DNA of 6,824 bases from Limnobacter sp. (GTDB lineage Bacteria; Pseudomonadota; Gammaproteobacteria; Burkholderiales; Burkholderiaceae_B): assembly GCA_012032215.1 (NCBI GenBank), contig JAAURO010000092.1, positions 1 through 6,824 of the forward strand. The letters are read 5' to 3'. Positions 1 through 5,881 of this stretch are shown one piece after another. The notes below the pieces were generated by a model. It saw only the letters and a list, made by a program, of their open reading frames with translations. It was not told where the DNA came from and did no database searches. The first letter of the stretch is position 1, and each line of letters starts with the position of its first letter. A program made the position numbers and the translations under genes.

Positions 1-102
1 CAGAACGGCGGCAAAGGCGTCTGGGGCCCTATTCCCATGCCACAGCAAAATGTCACCGAAGCAGAGGCCAACAAACTGGCCTCTTGGGTGCTTGGCCTGT
101 GA
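1..102 (+). CDS. Class I cytochrome c, C-terminal fragment
   Basis: The first 33 codons are open from the window edge to TGA at 100-102; the start lies outside. The readable end contains [10 protein letters not shown] followed by a helix ending ASWVLGL. This matches the C-terminal third of small periplasmic c-type cytochromes of the c551/c552 (c5-like) kind: the Met in the PMP segment (codon 37-39) is the usual sixth ligand to heme iron, and the last helix packs on the N-terminal helix. The heme-binding CXXCH motif would be upstream and cannot be seen. These proteins carry single electrons in the periplasm, for example to terminal oxidases or nitrite reductases; which one is not decidable here. 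The gene converges on the binding-protein gene, with 25 bp between stop codons. A tandem duplication sits on its stop codon. Confidence 0.8.
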   Translation, partial: QNGGKGVWGPIPMPQQNVTEAEANKLASWVLGL

Positions 103-125
103 CATTGGGTGCTTGGCCTGTGGCA
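84..125. repeat. 21-bp tandem duplication over the cytochrome c stop codon
   Basis: Bases 84-104 and 105-125 are adjacent 21-bp copies beginning ttgggtgcttggcctgtg; they differ at one position (tgaca versus tggca). The unit is seven codons, so the second copy is in frame with the cytochrome. The stop TGA of copy one corresponds to TGG in copy two, so readthrough would add about a dozen residues (HWVLGLWQFIESR) before the next TGA at 139-141. The duplication fills almost the whole 25-bp gap between the two convergent genes. It looks like a replication-slippage duplication; no hairpin terminator is visible in it. Confidence 0.85.
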
Positions 126-127
126 GT

Positions 128-1276
128 TTATTGAATCACGGTGATCGGCGTTTTGCCTTTGCTGTTGTAAGTGTTAATACTTACCGCTCCATTTTTGATG
201 TCGCCCTGCTCATCAAATGAAATGGTGCCAATTACGCCTTTGTGCACAATTTTCTTCAGCTCAGACAGGTATTTTTTGGGGTCGGCAGAGCCCGCCGCTT
301 TCATGGCAAGTCCCATGGTCATGGTGGCGTCGTACACAAAAGGTGCGTACACCTGAATAGCCGCATTGTACTTCTTCTGGTAGCGCACCTGAAAATCCGG
401 ACCACCCGGCATTTTGCTCAAGGCCATGCCCCCTTCCGCGCATATAACATTCGTGCCTACGTTTTCACCGCCCAGATTCATCAGCTCGGTGGTGCAAATA
501 CCATCCCCCCCCATCAGCTTGGCATCAATACTGAGTTGTTTCATTTGACGCAGCATCGGGCCCGCCTGGGCATCCATTCCTCCATAGAAAATCAGGTCAG
601 GGCGCAGCCGCTTAACCGCTGTCAGAATGGCAGAAAAATCAGTGGCTTTGTCGTTGGTGTACTGGCGCTCAAGCACCTTGGCGCCATTGGTTTGAACCGC
701 CTTGGTAAAAATATCGGCCAGGGGTTGGCCGTACCCTGTGCGGTCGTCGATAACTACAATCCGTTTTGCCTTTAAATCCTGTGTAGCGTATTTTGCCAAC
801 GCAACACCCAACATGCCATCGTGTGCAATAACGCGGAAGGTTGAATCAAATCCCTGACGCGTTACTTTCGGATTGGTGGCCGAGGGCGTAATTTGCGGAA
901 TGCCGCAGTTGTAATAAATGCGGGAAGCAGGAATGGTAGTCCCACTGTTCAAGTGCCCAACCACGCCCTTCACTTTCATATCGCACAATTTTTGGGCCAC
1001 GATTGCGCCCGTTTTGGGGTCTGCGGCATCGTCTTCTGCGACCAGTTCAAACCTGGCTGTACCCCCATCAAGTTGAACTTTCATGGCGTTTAAGTCGTCA
1101 ATGGCCATTTGCGCACCGGCTTCGTTGTCTTTGCCGTAGTGCGCCTGCGGACCGCTTAACGGGGCCACATGACCAATTTTAACCACCACCTCTTTGGCTT
1201 GGAGTGGGGTAAAAACAATGGCCAAGCCCAGCGCTGAACCTAACACCGTACATTTCAATAAAGTTTGTCTCGCCAC
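128..1276 (-). CDS. livK: Branched-chain amino acid ABC transporter, periplasmic binding protein
   Basis: This is the solute receptor of a Liv-type (HAAT family) ABC importer; it binds Leu/Ile/Val or a related compound in the periplasm and delivers it to LivHM. The 382-residue product matches the family's usual length. The GTG start at 1276 is chosen because GGAGG lies 5 nt upstream and because it directly yields a signal peptide: basic MARQ, hydrophobic core, then LQA before KEVVVKIG (cleavage near residue 27). The mature chain shows the periplasmic-binding-protein type I pattern: APLSGP (38-43), GHLNSGTT (107-114), ITPSATNP (129-136), VIDDRTGYGQPLA (175-187), DFSAIL (213-218), FYGGMDAQ (230-237) and GTISFDEQGD (350-359). 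The open frame runs further upstream to 1384, but that stretch is not signal-like and has no ribosome site. The two cysteines forming the LivJ disulfide in E. coli are replaced here (Ala85, Asn110). The gene points away from livHMGF. Exact substrate is not readable from sequence. Confidence 0.93.
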   Translation of the reverse strand: MARQTLLKCTVLGSALGLAIVFTPLQAKEVVVKIGHVAPLSGPQAHYGKDNEAGAQMAIDDLNAMKVQLDGGTARFELVAEDDAADPKTGAIVAQKLCDMKVKGVVGHLNSGTTIPASRIYYNCGIPQITPSATNPKVTRQGFDSTFRVIAHDGMLGVALAKYATQDLKAKRIVVIDDRTGYGQPLADIFTKAVQTNGAKVLERQYTNDKATDFSAILTAVKRLRPDLIFYGGMDAQAGPMLRQMKQLSIDAKLMGGDGICTTELMNLGGENVGTNVICAEGGMALSKMPGGPDFQVRYQKKYNAAIQVYAPFVYDATMTMGLAMKAAGSADPKKYLSELKKIVHKGVIGTISFDEQGDIKNGAVSINTYNSKGKTPITVIQ

Positions 1277-1281
1277 TTTTT

Positions 1282-1286
1282 CCTCC
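1282..1286 (-). promoter_or_regulatory. Ribosome binding site deciding the livK GTG start
   Basis: On the minus strand GGAGG is followed by five A residues and then GTG at 1276. It is the only strong Shine-Dalgarno sequence upstream of the signal peptide and it fixes the start at GTG instead of the upstream in-frame ATG codons at 1333 and 1384. Confidence 0.8.
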
Positions 1287-1328
1287 AGAGTAAGAGAAGT
1301 ATCACGCAAGCCAAGGCCTTTGCGTTTT

Positions 1329-1342
1329 GGCATTGGAATGCC
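1329..1342. promoter_or_regulatory. 14-bp inverted repeat, possible operator
   Basis: GGCATT-GG-AATGCC is a perfect 6-bp inverted repeat with a 2-bp centre. It lies 53 bp upstream of the livK start and about 140 bp upstream of livH, in the only non-coding space between the two divergent units. The position suits a dimeric regulator acting on one or both promoters, but no regulator gene is in the window and short palindromes arise by chance, so this is a weak call. Confidence 0.3.
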
Positions 1343-1463
1343 CTGCCTAATGTAGCACCAAATCAGCTTCTTCAGGCGAAGCACAAATAAAACCTATCCT
1401 TTCTGCCGAAAAGCACCCAAGCAGCCTGCGCACTGTTTTAGACTCAAAACAAATAAACAATAA

Positions 1464-1470
1464 GGTGGAG
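1464..1470 (+). promoter_or_regulatory. Ribosome binding site of livH
   Basis: GGTGGAG precedes ATG 1483 by 12 nt, slightly longer than ideal. The GTG inside it (1465) is in frame with livH but has no ribosome site of its own, and its six extra codons do not resemble the family. ATG 1483 giving MDIFLQQ is therefore preferred. Confidence 0.55.
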
Positions 1471-1482
1471 TCCGCATCTTTT

Positions 1483-2448
1483 ATGGACATCTTTCTGCAG
1501 CAACTCATCAACGGGTTGGTACTGGGTAGTATTTATGCCCTGGTGGCGCTGGGCTACACCATGGTGTATGGCGTGCTGGGCCTTATTAACTTTGCCCACG
1601 GCGAAGTGCTTATGGTGGGCGCACTGACTGCGCTTTCAGCTGTCACGGCACTGTTAGGCGTCAATCCCGATTTGCATGGTGCCATTTTGCTCACCGTAGG
1701 CCTGCTGGCTGCGGTGCCTGTGTGTGTGGCACTAAGCTGGACCATAGAACGCGTGGCGTATCGCCCGCTGCGCAATGCACCACGCCTGGCGCCCTTGATT
1801 ACCGCCATCGGTGTTTCGATTGTTTTACAAACACTGGCCATGATTATTTGGGGCAGAAATTACCACATCTTCCCGCAAACTCTTTCCCCGGAACCCATCA
1901 CACTCCTGCTCTTTCCTGCCACTGCGCAAATGGATTACGAGCGCAGCGTTTCTGTCACGCCTATTCAGGTGTTGATTGTGGTGGGTGCTGCGGCACTCAT
2001 GTTGGGCTTGACTTATCTCATCAACAAAACCCGGCTTGGCAAAGCCATGCGCGCCACTGCTGAAAGTCCGGAAATAGCCAGCCTCATGGGCATCAACCCC
2101 AACACGGTTATTTCTGCCACGTTCGTAATCGGTGCAGCACTTGCCGGTGTTGCGGGGGTTATGGTGGCAGCCAACTATTCGATTGCGCATTTTTATATGG
2201 GCTTTTTGCCCGGCTTGAAGGCATTTACTGCTGCAGTAGTTGGCGGAATTGGTAATATTTACGGAGCCATGCTGGGCGGTTTGCTGCTTGGCATTGTGGA
2301 ATCGCTGGGTGCCGGTTATCTGGGCCAATTAACCGGCGGTTTTTTGGGCTCCAACTACCAGGATATCTTTGCCTTTGCTGTTTTAATATTGGTTCTTACG
2401 CTGCGGCCTTCGGGCATTCTGGGCGAAAAAGTCTCGGATCGCGCCTGA
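1483..2448 (+). CDS. livH: Branched-chain amino acid ABC transporter permease LivH
   Basis: This is one of the two inner-membrane subunits that form the channel of the Liv importer. The 321-residue product is almost entirely hydrophobic, with roughly eight membrane segments. It begins with the characteristic MDIFLQQLINGLVLGSIYAL and continues GYTMVYG (24-30), INFAHGEVLM (35-44) and ERVAYRPLRNAP (89-100). The cytoplasmic coupling loop that contacts the ATPases, GKAMRATAESPEIASLMGIN, is at 186-205. The end has LKAFTAAVVGGIGNIYGAMLGG (245-266) and LRPSGILGE (307-315), typical of LivH. It is the first gene of the rightward block; livM follows after a 46-bp gap. All key family segments are present and uninterrupted. 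Confidence 0.95.
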   Translation: MDIFLQQLINGLVLGSIYALVALGYTMVYGVLGLINFAHGEVLMVGALTALSAVTALLGVNPDLHGAILLTVGLLAAVPVCVALSWTIERVAYRPLRNAPRLAPLITAIGVSIVLQTLAMIIWGRNYHIFPQTLSPEPITLLLFPATAQMDYERSVSVTPIQVLIVVGAAALMLGLTYLINKTRLGKAMRATAESPEIASLMGINPNTVISATFVIGAALAGVAGVMVAANYSIAHFYMGFLPGLKAFTAAVVGGIGNIYGAMLGGLLLGIVESLGAGYLGQLTGGFLGSNYQDIFAFAVLILVLTLRPSGILGEKVSDRA

Positions 2449-2483
2449 GCCAAAGTCCATAAACCCAATTTACAACGAACCAA

Positions 2484-2488
2484 GGGGG
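2484..2488 (+). promoter_or_regulatory. Ribosome binding site deciding the livM TTG start
   Basis: AAGGGGGT (GGGGG at 2484-2488) stands 6 nt before TTG 2495. No ATG or GTG gives a product with the right N-terminus here, so the site supports the rare TTG start. Confidence 0.65.
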
Positions 2489-2494
2489 TAATCT

Positions 2495-3583
2495 TTGCGA
2501 AACAAGTGGTTGGGTTTGGTGCTTGTGGCAATTGCATTGCTGGCCCTGCCTTGGCTGGCAGGCGCAGTTGGAAACAGCTGGGTGCGTATTTTAAACGTGG
2601 CGCTGCTCTACATGATGCTGGCCTTGGGTTTGAATATTGTAGTGGGCTACGCGGGCCTGCTCGATTTGGGCTACATTGCCTTTTACGCAGTTGGAGCCTA
2701 CACCTACGCCCTGTTGGCCAGCCCCCATTTAACCGACAACTTTGAATGGATTGCAGCGCTGGCCCCAAATGGCCTGCATTTGTCTATCTGGTTGATCATT
2801 CCTCTTGGCGCATTGGTAGCAGGGTTTTTTGGGGTGTTATTGGGAGCGCCCACCCTTAAACTGCGTGGCGATTATCTGGCCATTGTCACTTTGGGATTTG
2901 GCGAAATCATCCGGATTTTCCTGAACAACCTCAATGCACCCTACAACATCACCAATGGCCCCCAAGGCATCAACATGATAGAACCCGTGCACATTGCAGG
3001 TGTCAGCCTGGCACGCAGCACCGAAATTGGTGGCTTGGTTTTTCCTTCGCTACATCTGTATTACTACCTGTTTCTGGGGCTTACCCTTTTGATTGTGCTA
3101 ATTTGTGTGCGGCTTGAACACAGTCGGCTGGGGCGTGCCTGGACAGCCATTCGCGATGACGAAATTGCCGCCCGTGCCATGGGTATCAACACACGCAACG
3201 TCAAACTGCTTGCCTTTGCATTGGGTGCATCTTTTGCAGGTGTTGCAGGGGCCATGTTTTCGGCATTTCAGGGTTTTGTAAGCCCCGAATCTTTTGGGCT
3301 CATGGAAAGCGTTATTGTGGTGTGCATTGTGGTGCTGGGCGGAATGGGGCATATTCCGGGTGTTGTTTTAGGGGCGCTGCTGCTCTCAGGTTTCCCGGAA
3401 ATGCTGCGACACACCGTGGTGCCACTCCAGGAGTTTTTCTTTGGTCAGGTTTTGGTGGATGCCGAGGTTTTGCGTTCGCTGATTTACGGACTGACTATGG
3501 TGCTGGTTATGCTGTACCGCCCCAGAGGCTTGTGGCCAAAGCGCAAAGGCAGCAGCCCGCTTTTAAAGGTCAGTGCCCCATGA
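2495..3583 (+). CDS. livM: Branched-chain amino acid ABC transporter permease LivM
   Basis: This is the second channel subunit of the Liv importer, partner of LivH in the inner membrane. It is 362 residues, normal for the family. The TTG start is supported by a G-rich ribosome site and yields MRNKWLG followed by a first membrane segment. Recognisable LivM blocks are LNVALLYMMLALGLNIVVG (33-51), AGLLDLGYIAFYAVGAY (53-69), GAPTLKLRGDYLAIVTLGFGE (117-137) and TNGPQGI (153-159). The coupling loop GRAWTAIRDDEIAARAMGIN is at 213-232, and VVLGGMGHIPG (279-289) and YRPRGLWP (341-348) are near the end. About nine to ten membrane segments are expected. Its TGA overlaps the livG ATG (ATGA, 3580-3583), so livM and livG are translationally coupled. 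Confidence 0.94.
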   Translation: MRNKWLGLVLVAIALLALPWLAGAVGNSWVRILNVALLYMMLALGLNIVVGYAGLLDLGYIAFYAVGAYTYALLASPHLTDNFEWIAALAPNGLHLSIWLIIPLGALVAGFFGVLLGAPTLKLRGDYLAIVTLGFGEIIRIFLNNLNAPYNITNGPQGINMIEPVHIAGVSLARSTEIGGLVFPSLHLYYYLFLGLTLLIVLICVRLEHSRLGRAWTAIRDDEIAARAMGINTRNVKLLAFALGASFAGVAGAMFSAFQGFVSPESFGLMESVIVVCIVVLGGMGHIPGVVLGALLLSGFPEMLRHTVVPLQEFFFGQVLVDAEVLRSLIYGLTMVLVMLYRPRGLWPKRKGSSPLLKVSAP

Positions 3584-4392
3584 ACCCAGCAAGTCCGGCA
3601 CAAAAAACCAGCCAGCCTCAGCGCACCCCATTGTTTGAAGTCAGAAAAGTCAGTAAACATTTTGGGGGGCTGATCGCCGTACACAACATGTCGCTCTCTA
3701 TTTATCCGGGCACTATTGCGGGTTTAATTGGCCCAAACGGCGCAGGGAAAACCACATTTTTTAATCTGATGAGCGGGCTTTATACGCCCGATGGCGGAGA
3801 ATTTCTGTTCAAAGGCGATGTGTTTTCCCCGAAAGCACCCGAAGAAGTGGCAAAAATGGGCATTGCCCGCACTTTCCAGAACATCCGGCTTTTCAGTTCG
3901 ATGACAGCCCTCGAAAACATCATGGTGGGCTGCCACTGCCGTTACCGCCACGGTGTATTGGGCGCCATTTTTAAAACCCGTTCGCACCGGCAGGAAGAAC
4001 ACAGCATTCGCGAAAAATCCCGCGCGCTTTTAGACTATGTGGGTATTGCACGCTATGCCGATGAGTTGGCTGGTCATTTGTCGTATGGTGATCAGCGTAG
4101 ATTGGAAATTGCGCGCGCCTTGGCCACCCAGCCCGATTTGCTTGCCTTGGACGAGCCCGCTGCCGGCATGAACGCCACTGAAAAACTGCGCCTGAAAGAG
4201 TTGCTGTTGCAAATGCGTACCGATGGAAAAACCATTTTGCTCATTGAGCACGATGTCAAACTGGTTATGGGGATTTGCGACCACGTCACAGTGCTGGATT
4301 ACGGCAAGGTCATCGAAGAAGGTTCGCCTAAAAAAGTGCAGCAATCACCCGCAGTTATTGAGGCCTACCTCGGAGGCCTTCACCATGCCTGA
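3580..4392 (+). CDS. livG: Branched-chain amino acid ABC transporter ATP-binding protein LivG
   Basis: This is one of the two cytoplasmic ATPases that power the Liv importer. The 270-residue product carries all ABC motifs: Walker A GPNGAGKT (51-58), Q-loop Gln in RTFQNIRLF (97-105), signature LSYGDQR (167-173), which is the LivG variant of LSGGQ, Walker B LLALDE (187-192), and the H-loop His in LLIEHD (220-225). A 17-residue hydrophilic leader precedes the domain start LFEVRKVSKHFGG, a little longer than in E. coli. The ATG at 3580 overlaps the livM stop by 4 bp, and the longer open frame upstream is only antiparallel noise within livM. Near its end the gene contains the ribosome site GGAGG for the next gene, whose ATG (4385) overlaps the livG stop by 8 bp. 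Confidence 0.95.
   Translation: MNPASPAQKTSQPQRTPLFEVRKVSKHFGGLIAVHNMSLSIYPGTIAGLIGPNGAGKTTFFNLMSGLYTPDGGEFLFKGDVFSPKAPEEVAKMGIARTFQNIRLFSSMTALENIMVGCHCRYRHGVLGAIFKTRSHRQEEHSIREKSRALLDYVGIARYADELAGHLSYGDQRRLEIARALATQPDLLALDEPAAGMNATEKLRLKELLLQMRTDGKTILLIEHDVKLVMGICDHVTVLDYGKVIEEGSPKKVQQSPAVIEAYLGGLHHA
4372..4376 (+). promoter_or_regulatory. Ribosome binding site for the livF upstream ATG
   Basis: GGAGG lies 8 nt before ATG 4385, inside the last codons of livG. This is near-ideal spacing and points to 4385 as the true initiation site of livF, although that ATG is one base out of frame with the conserved LivF sequence. The ATG at 4464 has no comparable site. Confidence 0.75.
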
Positions 4393-4462
4393 AGCCCAGC
4401 CCCCCCCCGTAAAACCGGCCCCATTACCCGCTGAAGGCCCGCACACAAAGCACTCCAAAAAA
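4385..4462 (+). other. Probable livF N-terminal leader, out of frame by one base
   Basis: Starting from the ATG with a strong ribosome site, 26 codons read MPEAQPPPVKPAPLPAEG then PHTKHSKK, a Pro-rich hydrophilic leader resembling the extra leader on LivG. The frame runs into the A8 tract and then, unshifted, gives nonsense that stops at 4622-4624. Removing one A, or moving forward one base at the tract, joins KK directly to MLEVEGL of LivF, giving a 273-residue protein. Both other frames have early stops here (TAA 4410-4412, TGA 4432-4434), so the shift has to happen between 4413 and 4464. The leader also contains a C9 run (4400-4408) encoding Pro-Pro-Pro. Confidence 0.6.
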
Positions 4463-4464
4463 AA
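4457..4464 (+). other. A8 homopolymer at the livF frame break
   Basis: Eight A residues lie exactly where the reading frame from ATG 4385 must change to the LivF frame; the last A is the first base of ATG 4464. Seven A residues would make livF continuous. Such a run is a common place for sequencing indels and for RNA polymerase slippage; the sequence alone does not decide between them. Confidence 0.6.
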
Positions 4465-5207
4465 TGCTGGAGGTAGAAGGCCTCACGGTAAATTACGGTG
4501 GCATTCAAGCAGTGAAAGGCTTGAATTTTCATGTCAACGAAGGCGAACTGGTGTGCCTCATCGGTTGCAACGGCGCTGGAAAAACCACCACGCTAAAAGC
4601 CTTGGCTGGTTTGTTGCCCTTTGAGGCACACCACATGTATTTTGACCACGGCAAACTGGATTTGCAGCACATGCAAGCCCACGAGCGACTACCCGCAGGC
4701 TTGGCGCTTGTGCCCGAAGGGCGTGGTGTATTCAAACGCATGAGTATCGAAGAAAATCTGGAGCTCGGTGCCTTCCACCAACCTGACAAACTAGCCCAGG
4801 AAACGCTTGTGCAGGTGTACGACACCTTTCCGCGTCTCAAGGAAAGACGGCTTCAGAAGGCCGGCACCCTCAGCGGTGGTGAACAGCAAATGCTGGCGAT
4901 TGGCCGCGCGTTAATGGGGCGCCCCAAAATGCTCTTACTTGATGAACCCAGCATGGGCCTGGCACCCCTGATGGTCGAAAAAATTTTTACCGTCATCGAA
5001 AAAGTATTCAAGCAAGGTACCACCATTCTGCTGGTAGAACAAAACGCACACATCGCGCTTGAAATTGGCAACCGTGGCTATGTAGTTGATTCCGGGCTGG
5101 TTGAGTTTGAAGGCTTTGCGGCCGACTTGCTGCACGACCCACGTGTGCGAGAAGCCTATCTGGGCGATGAGTCTTCATCGGCGCGCGATGTAAACGCATC
5201 GGCATAA
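4464..5207 (+). CDS. livF: Branched-chain amino acid ABC transporter ATP-binding protein LivF
   Basis: This is the second cytoplasmic ATPase of the Liv importer. As an intact frame it is 247 residues beginning MLEVEGLTVNYGG. Walker A is GCNGAGKT (34-41; Cys35 where Ala is more usual). VPEGRGVF (83-90) is the LivF form of the Q-loop region. The signature is LSGGEQQ (136-142), Walker B is MLLLDE (156-161), and the H-loop position reads LLVEQNAH (189-196), with Gln instead of His, as is normal in LivF. The conserved domain ends at EAYLG (230-234). A 13-residue Ser/Ala-rich tail follows and runs 52 bp into the convergent reductase gene. ATG 4464 has no ribosome site, while ATG 4385 has an excellent one but sits one base out of frame, so the listed start is only the safe minimum. 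Confidence 0.9.
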   Translation: MLEVEGLTVNYGGIQAVKGLNFHVNEGELVCLIGCNGAGKTTTLKALAGLLPFEAHHMYFDHGKLDLQHMQAHERLPAGLALVPEGRGVFKRMSIEENLELGAFHQPDKLAQETLVQVYDTFPRLKERRLQKAGTLSGGEQQMLAIGRALMGRPKMLLLDEPSMGLAPLMVEKIFTVIEKVFKQGTTILLVEQNAHIALEIGNRGYVVDSGLVEFEGFAADLLHDPRVREAYLGDESSSARDVNASA

Positions 5208-5881
5208 AAAGCATCGGTCGGCAAGCAGCATTGGGCCGTAAAATCGGCCTGTGCCGAGTACACCACCACGGGTGCACCGCATGCGTAGACTTCGTGGCCG
5301 CTTAAATCGGGGAAATCTTCCAGAACCGCATGGTGCACAAAACCGGTTCTGCCCTGCCAGGCACATTCGGCTGTGGGCTCAGACAACACGGGCACGAATC
5401 TGAAATTGCGGTGGGTGTATTCCCACTGGCGGGCCAGCTCTGCGCTGTACAAATCGCGCAGCCTGCGCCCTCCCCAATACAACACAAAGGTGCGGTCTAC
5501 CTGCCTGAAAAAAGCATCCTCTAGTAGGCTTTTAAGCGGTGCAAACCCGGTGCCGCTGGCCAGCAAAACAACAGGCTTGGTGCTTTCGCGCAGAAAAAAG
5601 GTGCCCAATGGCCCTTCAAAACGTAAAATTTCGCGGGGCTTCATGGCATTAAAAACATGATCGGTGAACACGCCACCTGGCATGTGCCGCAGGTGCAATT
5701 CAATACCGCCTTCAGCCTGGGGGGGATTGGCCAGCGAATAGCTGCGCCGCGAGCCATCGCGCAATATAAACTCGATGTACTGCCCAGCCTTGAATTGCAG
5801 CACCTCGTTGGCAGGCAGTTGCAGCTTCAAAATGGCCACATCGGGGGTCGGTTTTTCAATGCTGTTAACACGGCAAGGCAT
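5156..5881 (-). CDS. FAD/NAD(P)-binding reductase domain, C-terminal part of a split ferredoxin reductase
   Basis: This 241-codon frame encodes the ferredoxin-NADP+ reductase-like half of a 2Fe-2S flavoprotein, of the kind usually annotated CDP-6-deoxy-delta-3,4-glucoseen reductase (AscD/E3-like). It starts MPCRVNSIEK. The FAD-binding RSYS motif is at 46-49, GPLGTFFL at 90-97, the NAD(P)-binding SGTGFAP at 109-115 and VYACGAPVVV at 198-207, and it ends FYADAFTSRAD as in homologues. In the family this domain follows the ferredoxin domain in one chain of about 340 residues. Here it is in the -1 frame relative to the upstream ferredoxin frame. Its ATG is formed by the last A of an A6 run and has no good ribosome site, so it is probably not an independent gene. 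With one extra A the fused protein would be 343-348 residues. Deoxysugar synthesis is not supported by the neighbours; the role is probably general electron transfer. Confidence 0.85.
   Translation of the reverse strand: MPCRVNSIEKPTPDVAILKLQLPANEVLQFKAGQYIEFILRDGSRRSYSLANPPQAEGGIELHLRHMPGGVFTDHVFNAMKPREILRFEGPLGTFFLRESTKPVVLLASGTGFAPLKSLLEDAFFRQVDRTFVLYWGGRRLRDLYSAELARQWEYTHRNFRFVPVLSEPTAECAWQGRTGFVHHAVLEDFPDLSGHEVYACGAPVVVYSAQADFTAQCCLPTDAFYADAFTSRADEDSSPR

Larger units (their letters stand above)
1277..1482. promoter_or_regulatory. Divergent intergenic region between livK and livH
   Basis: These 206 bp separate two genes transcribed in opposite directions, so promoters for both units must lie here or overlap the gene starts. 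The end next to livH (about 1380-1462) is A-rich. No strong -35/-10 pair can be named with confidence; the best plus-strand candidate is TTGGCA at 1327-1332 with TAATGT at 1348-1353, but its spacing is only 15 bp and the -10 is poor. A 14-bp inverted repeat sits at 1329-1342 and overlaps that candidate. Confidence 0.45.

Noticed and set aside
242..775. 177-codon open frame on the plus strand
   Set aside because: It is antisense to the clearly conserved livK gene, has no recognisable domain and no ribosome site; a shadow frame.
1327..1353. Sigma-70 promoter TTGGCA / TAATGT for livH
   Set aside because: Spacing is 15 bp and the -10 matches only three of six positions; too weak to list as a promoter.
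1277..1384. Upstream extension of livK to ATG 1384 or 1333
   Set aside because: The added residues precede a good signal peptide, and GGAGG is placed correctly only for GTG 1276.
1825..2328. 167-codon open frame on the minus strand
   Set aside because: It lies entirely antisense to livH, and its composition (His, Asn, Gln, Cys rich) is typical of a reverse shadow of a membrane protein gene.
3322..3579. 86-codon upstream extension of livG
   Set aside because: It overlaps conserved livM coding sequence in another frame; ATGA coupling at 3580 is the normal arrangement.
5208..5260. Intrinsic terminator after livF
   Set aside because: There is a short A run after the stop and a loose gcatcgg direct repeat, but no GC-rich hairpin followed by T residues on either strand.
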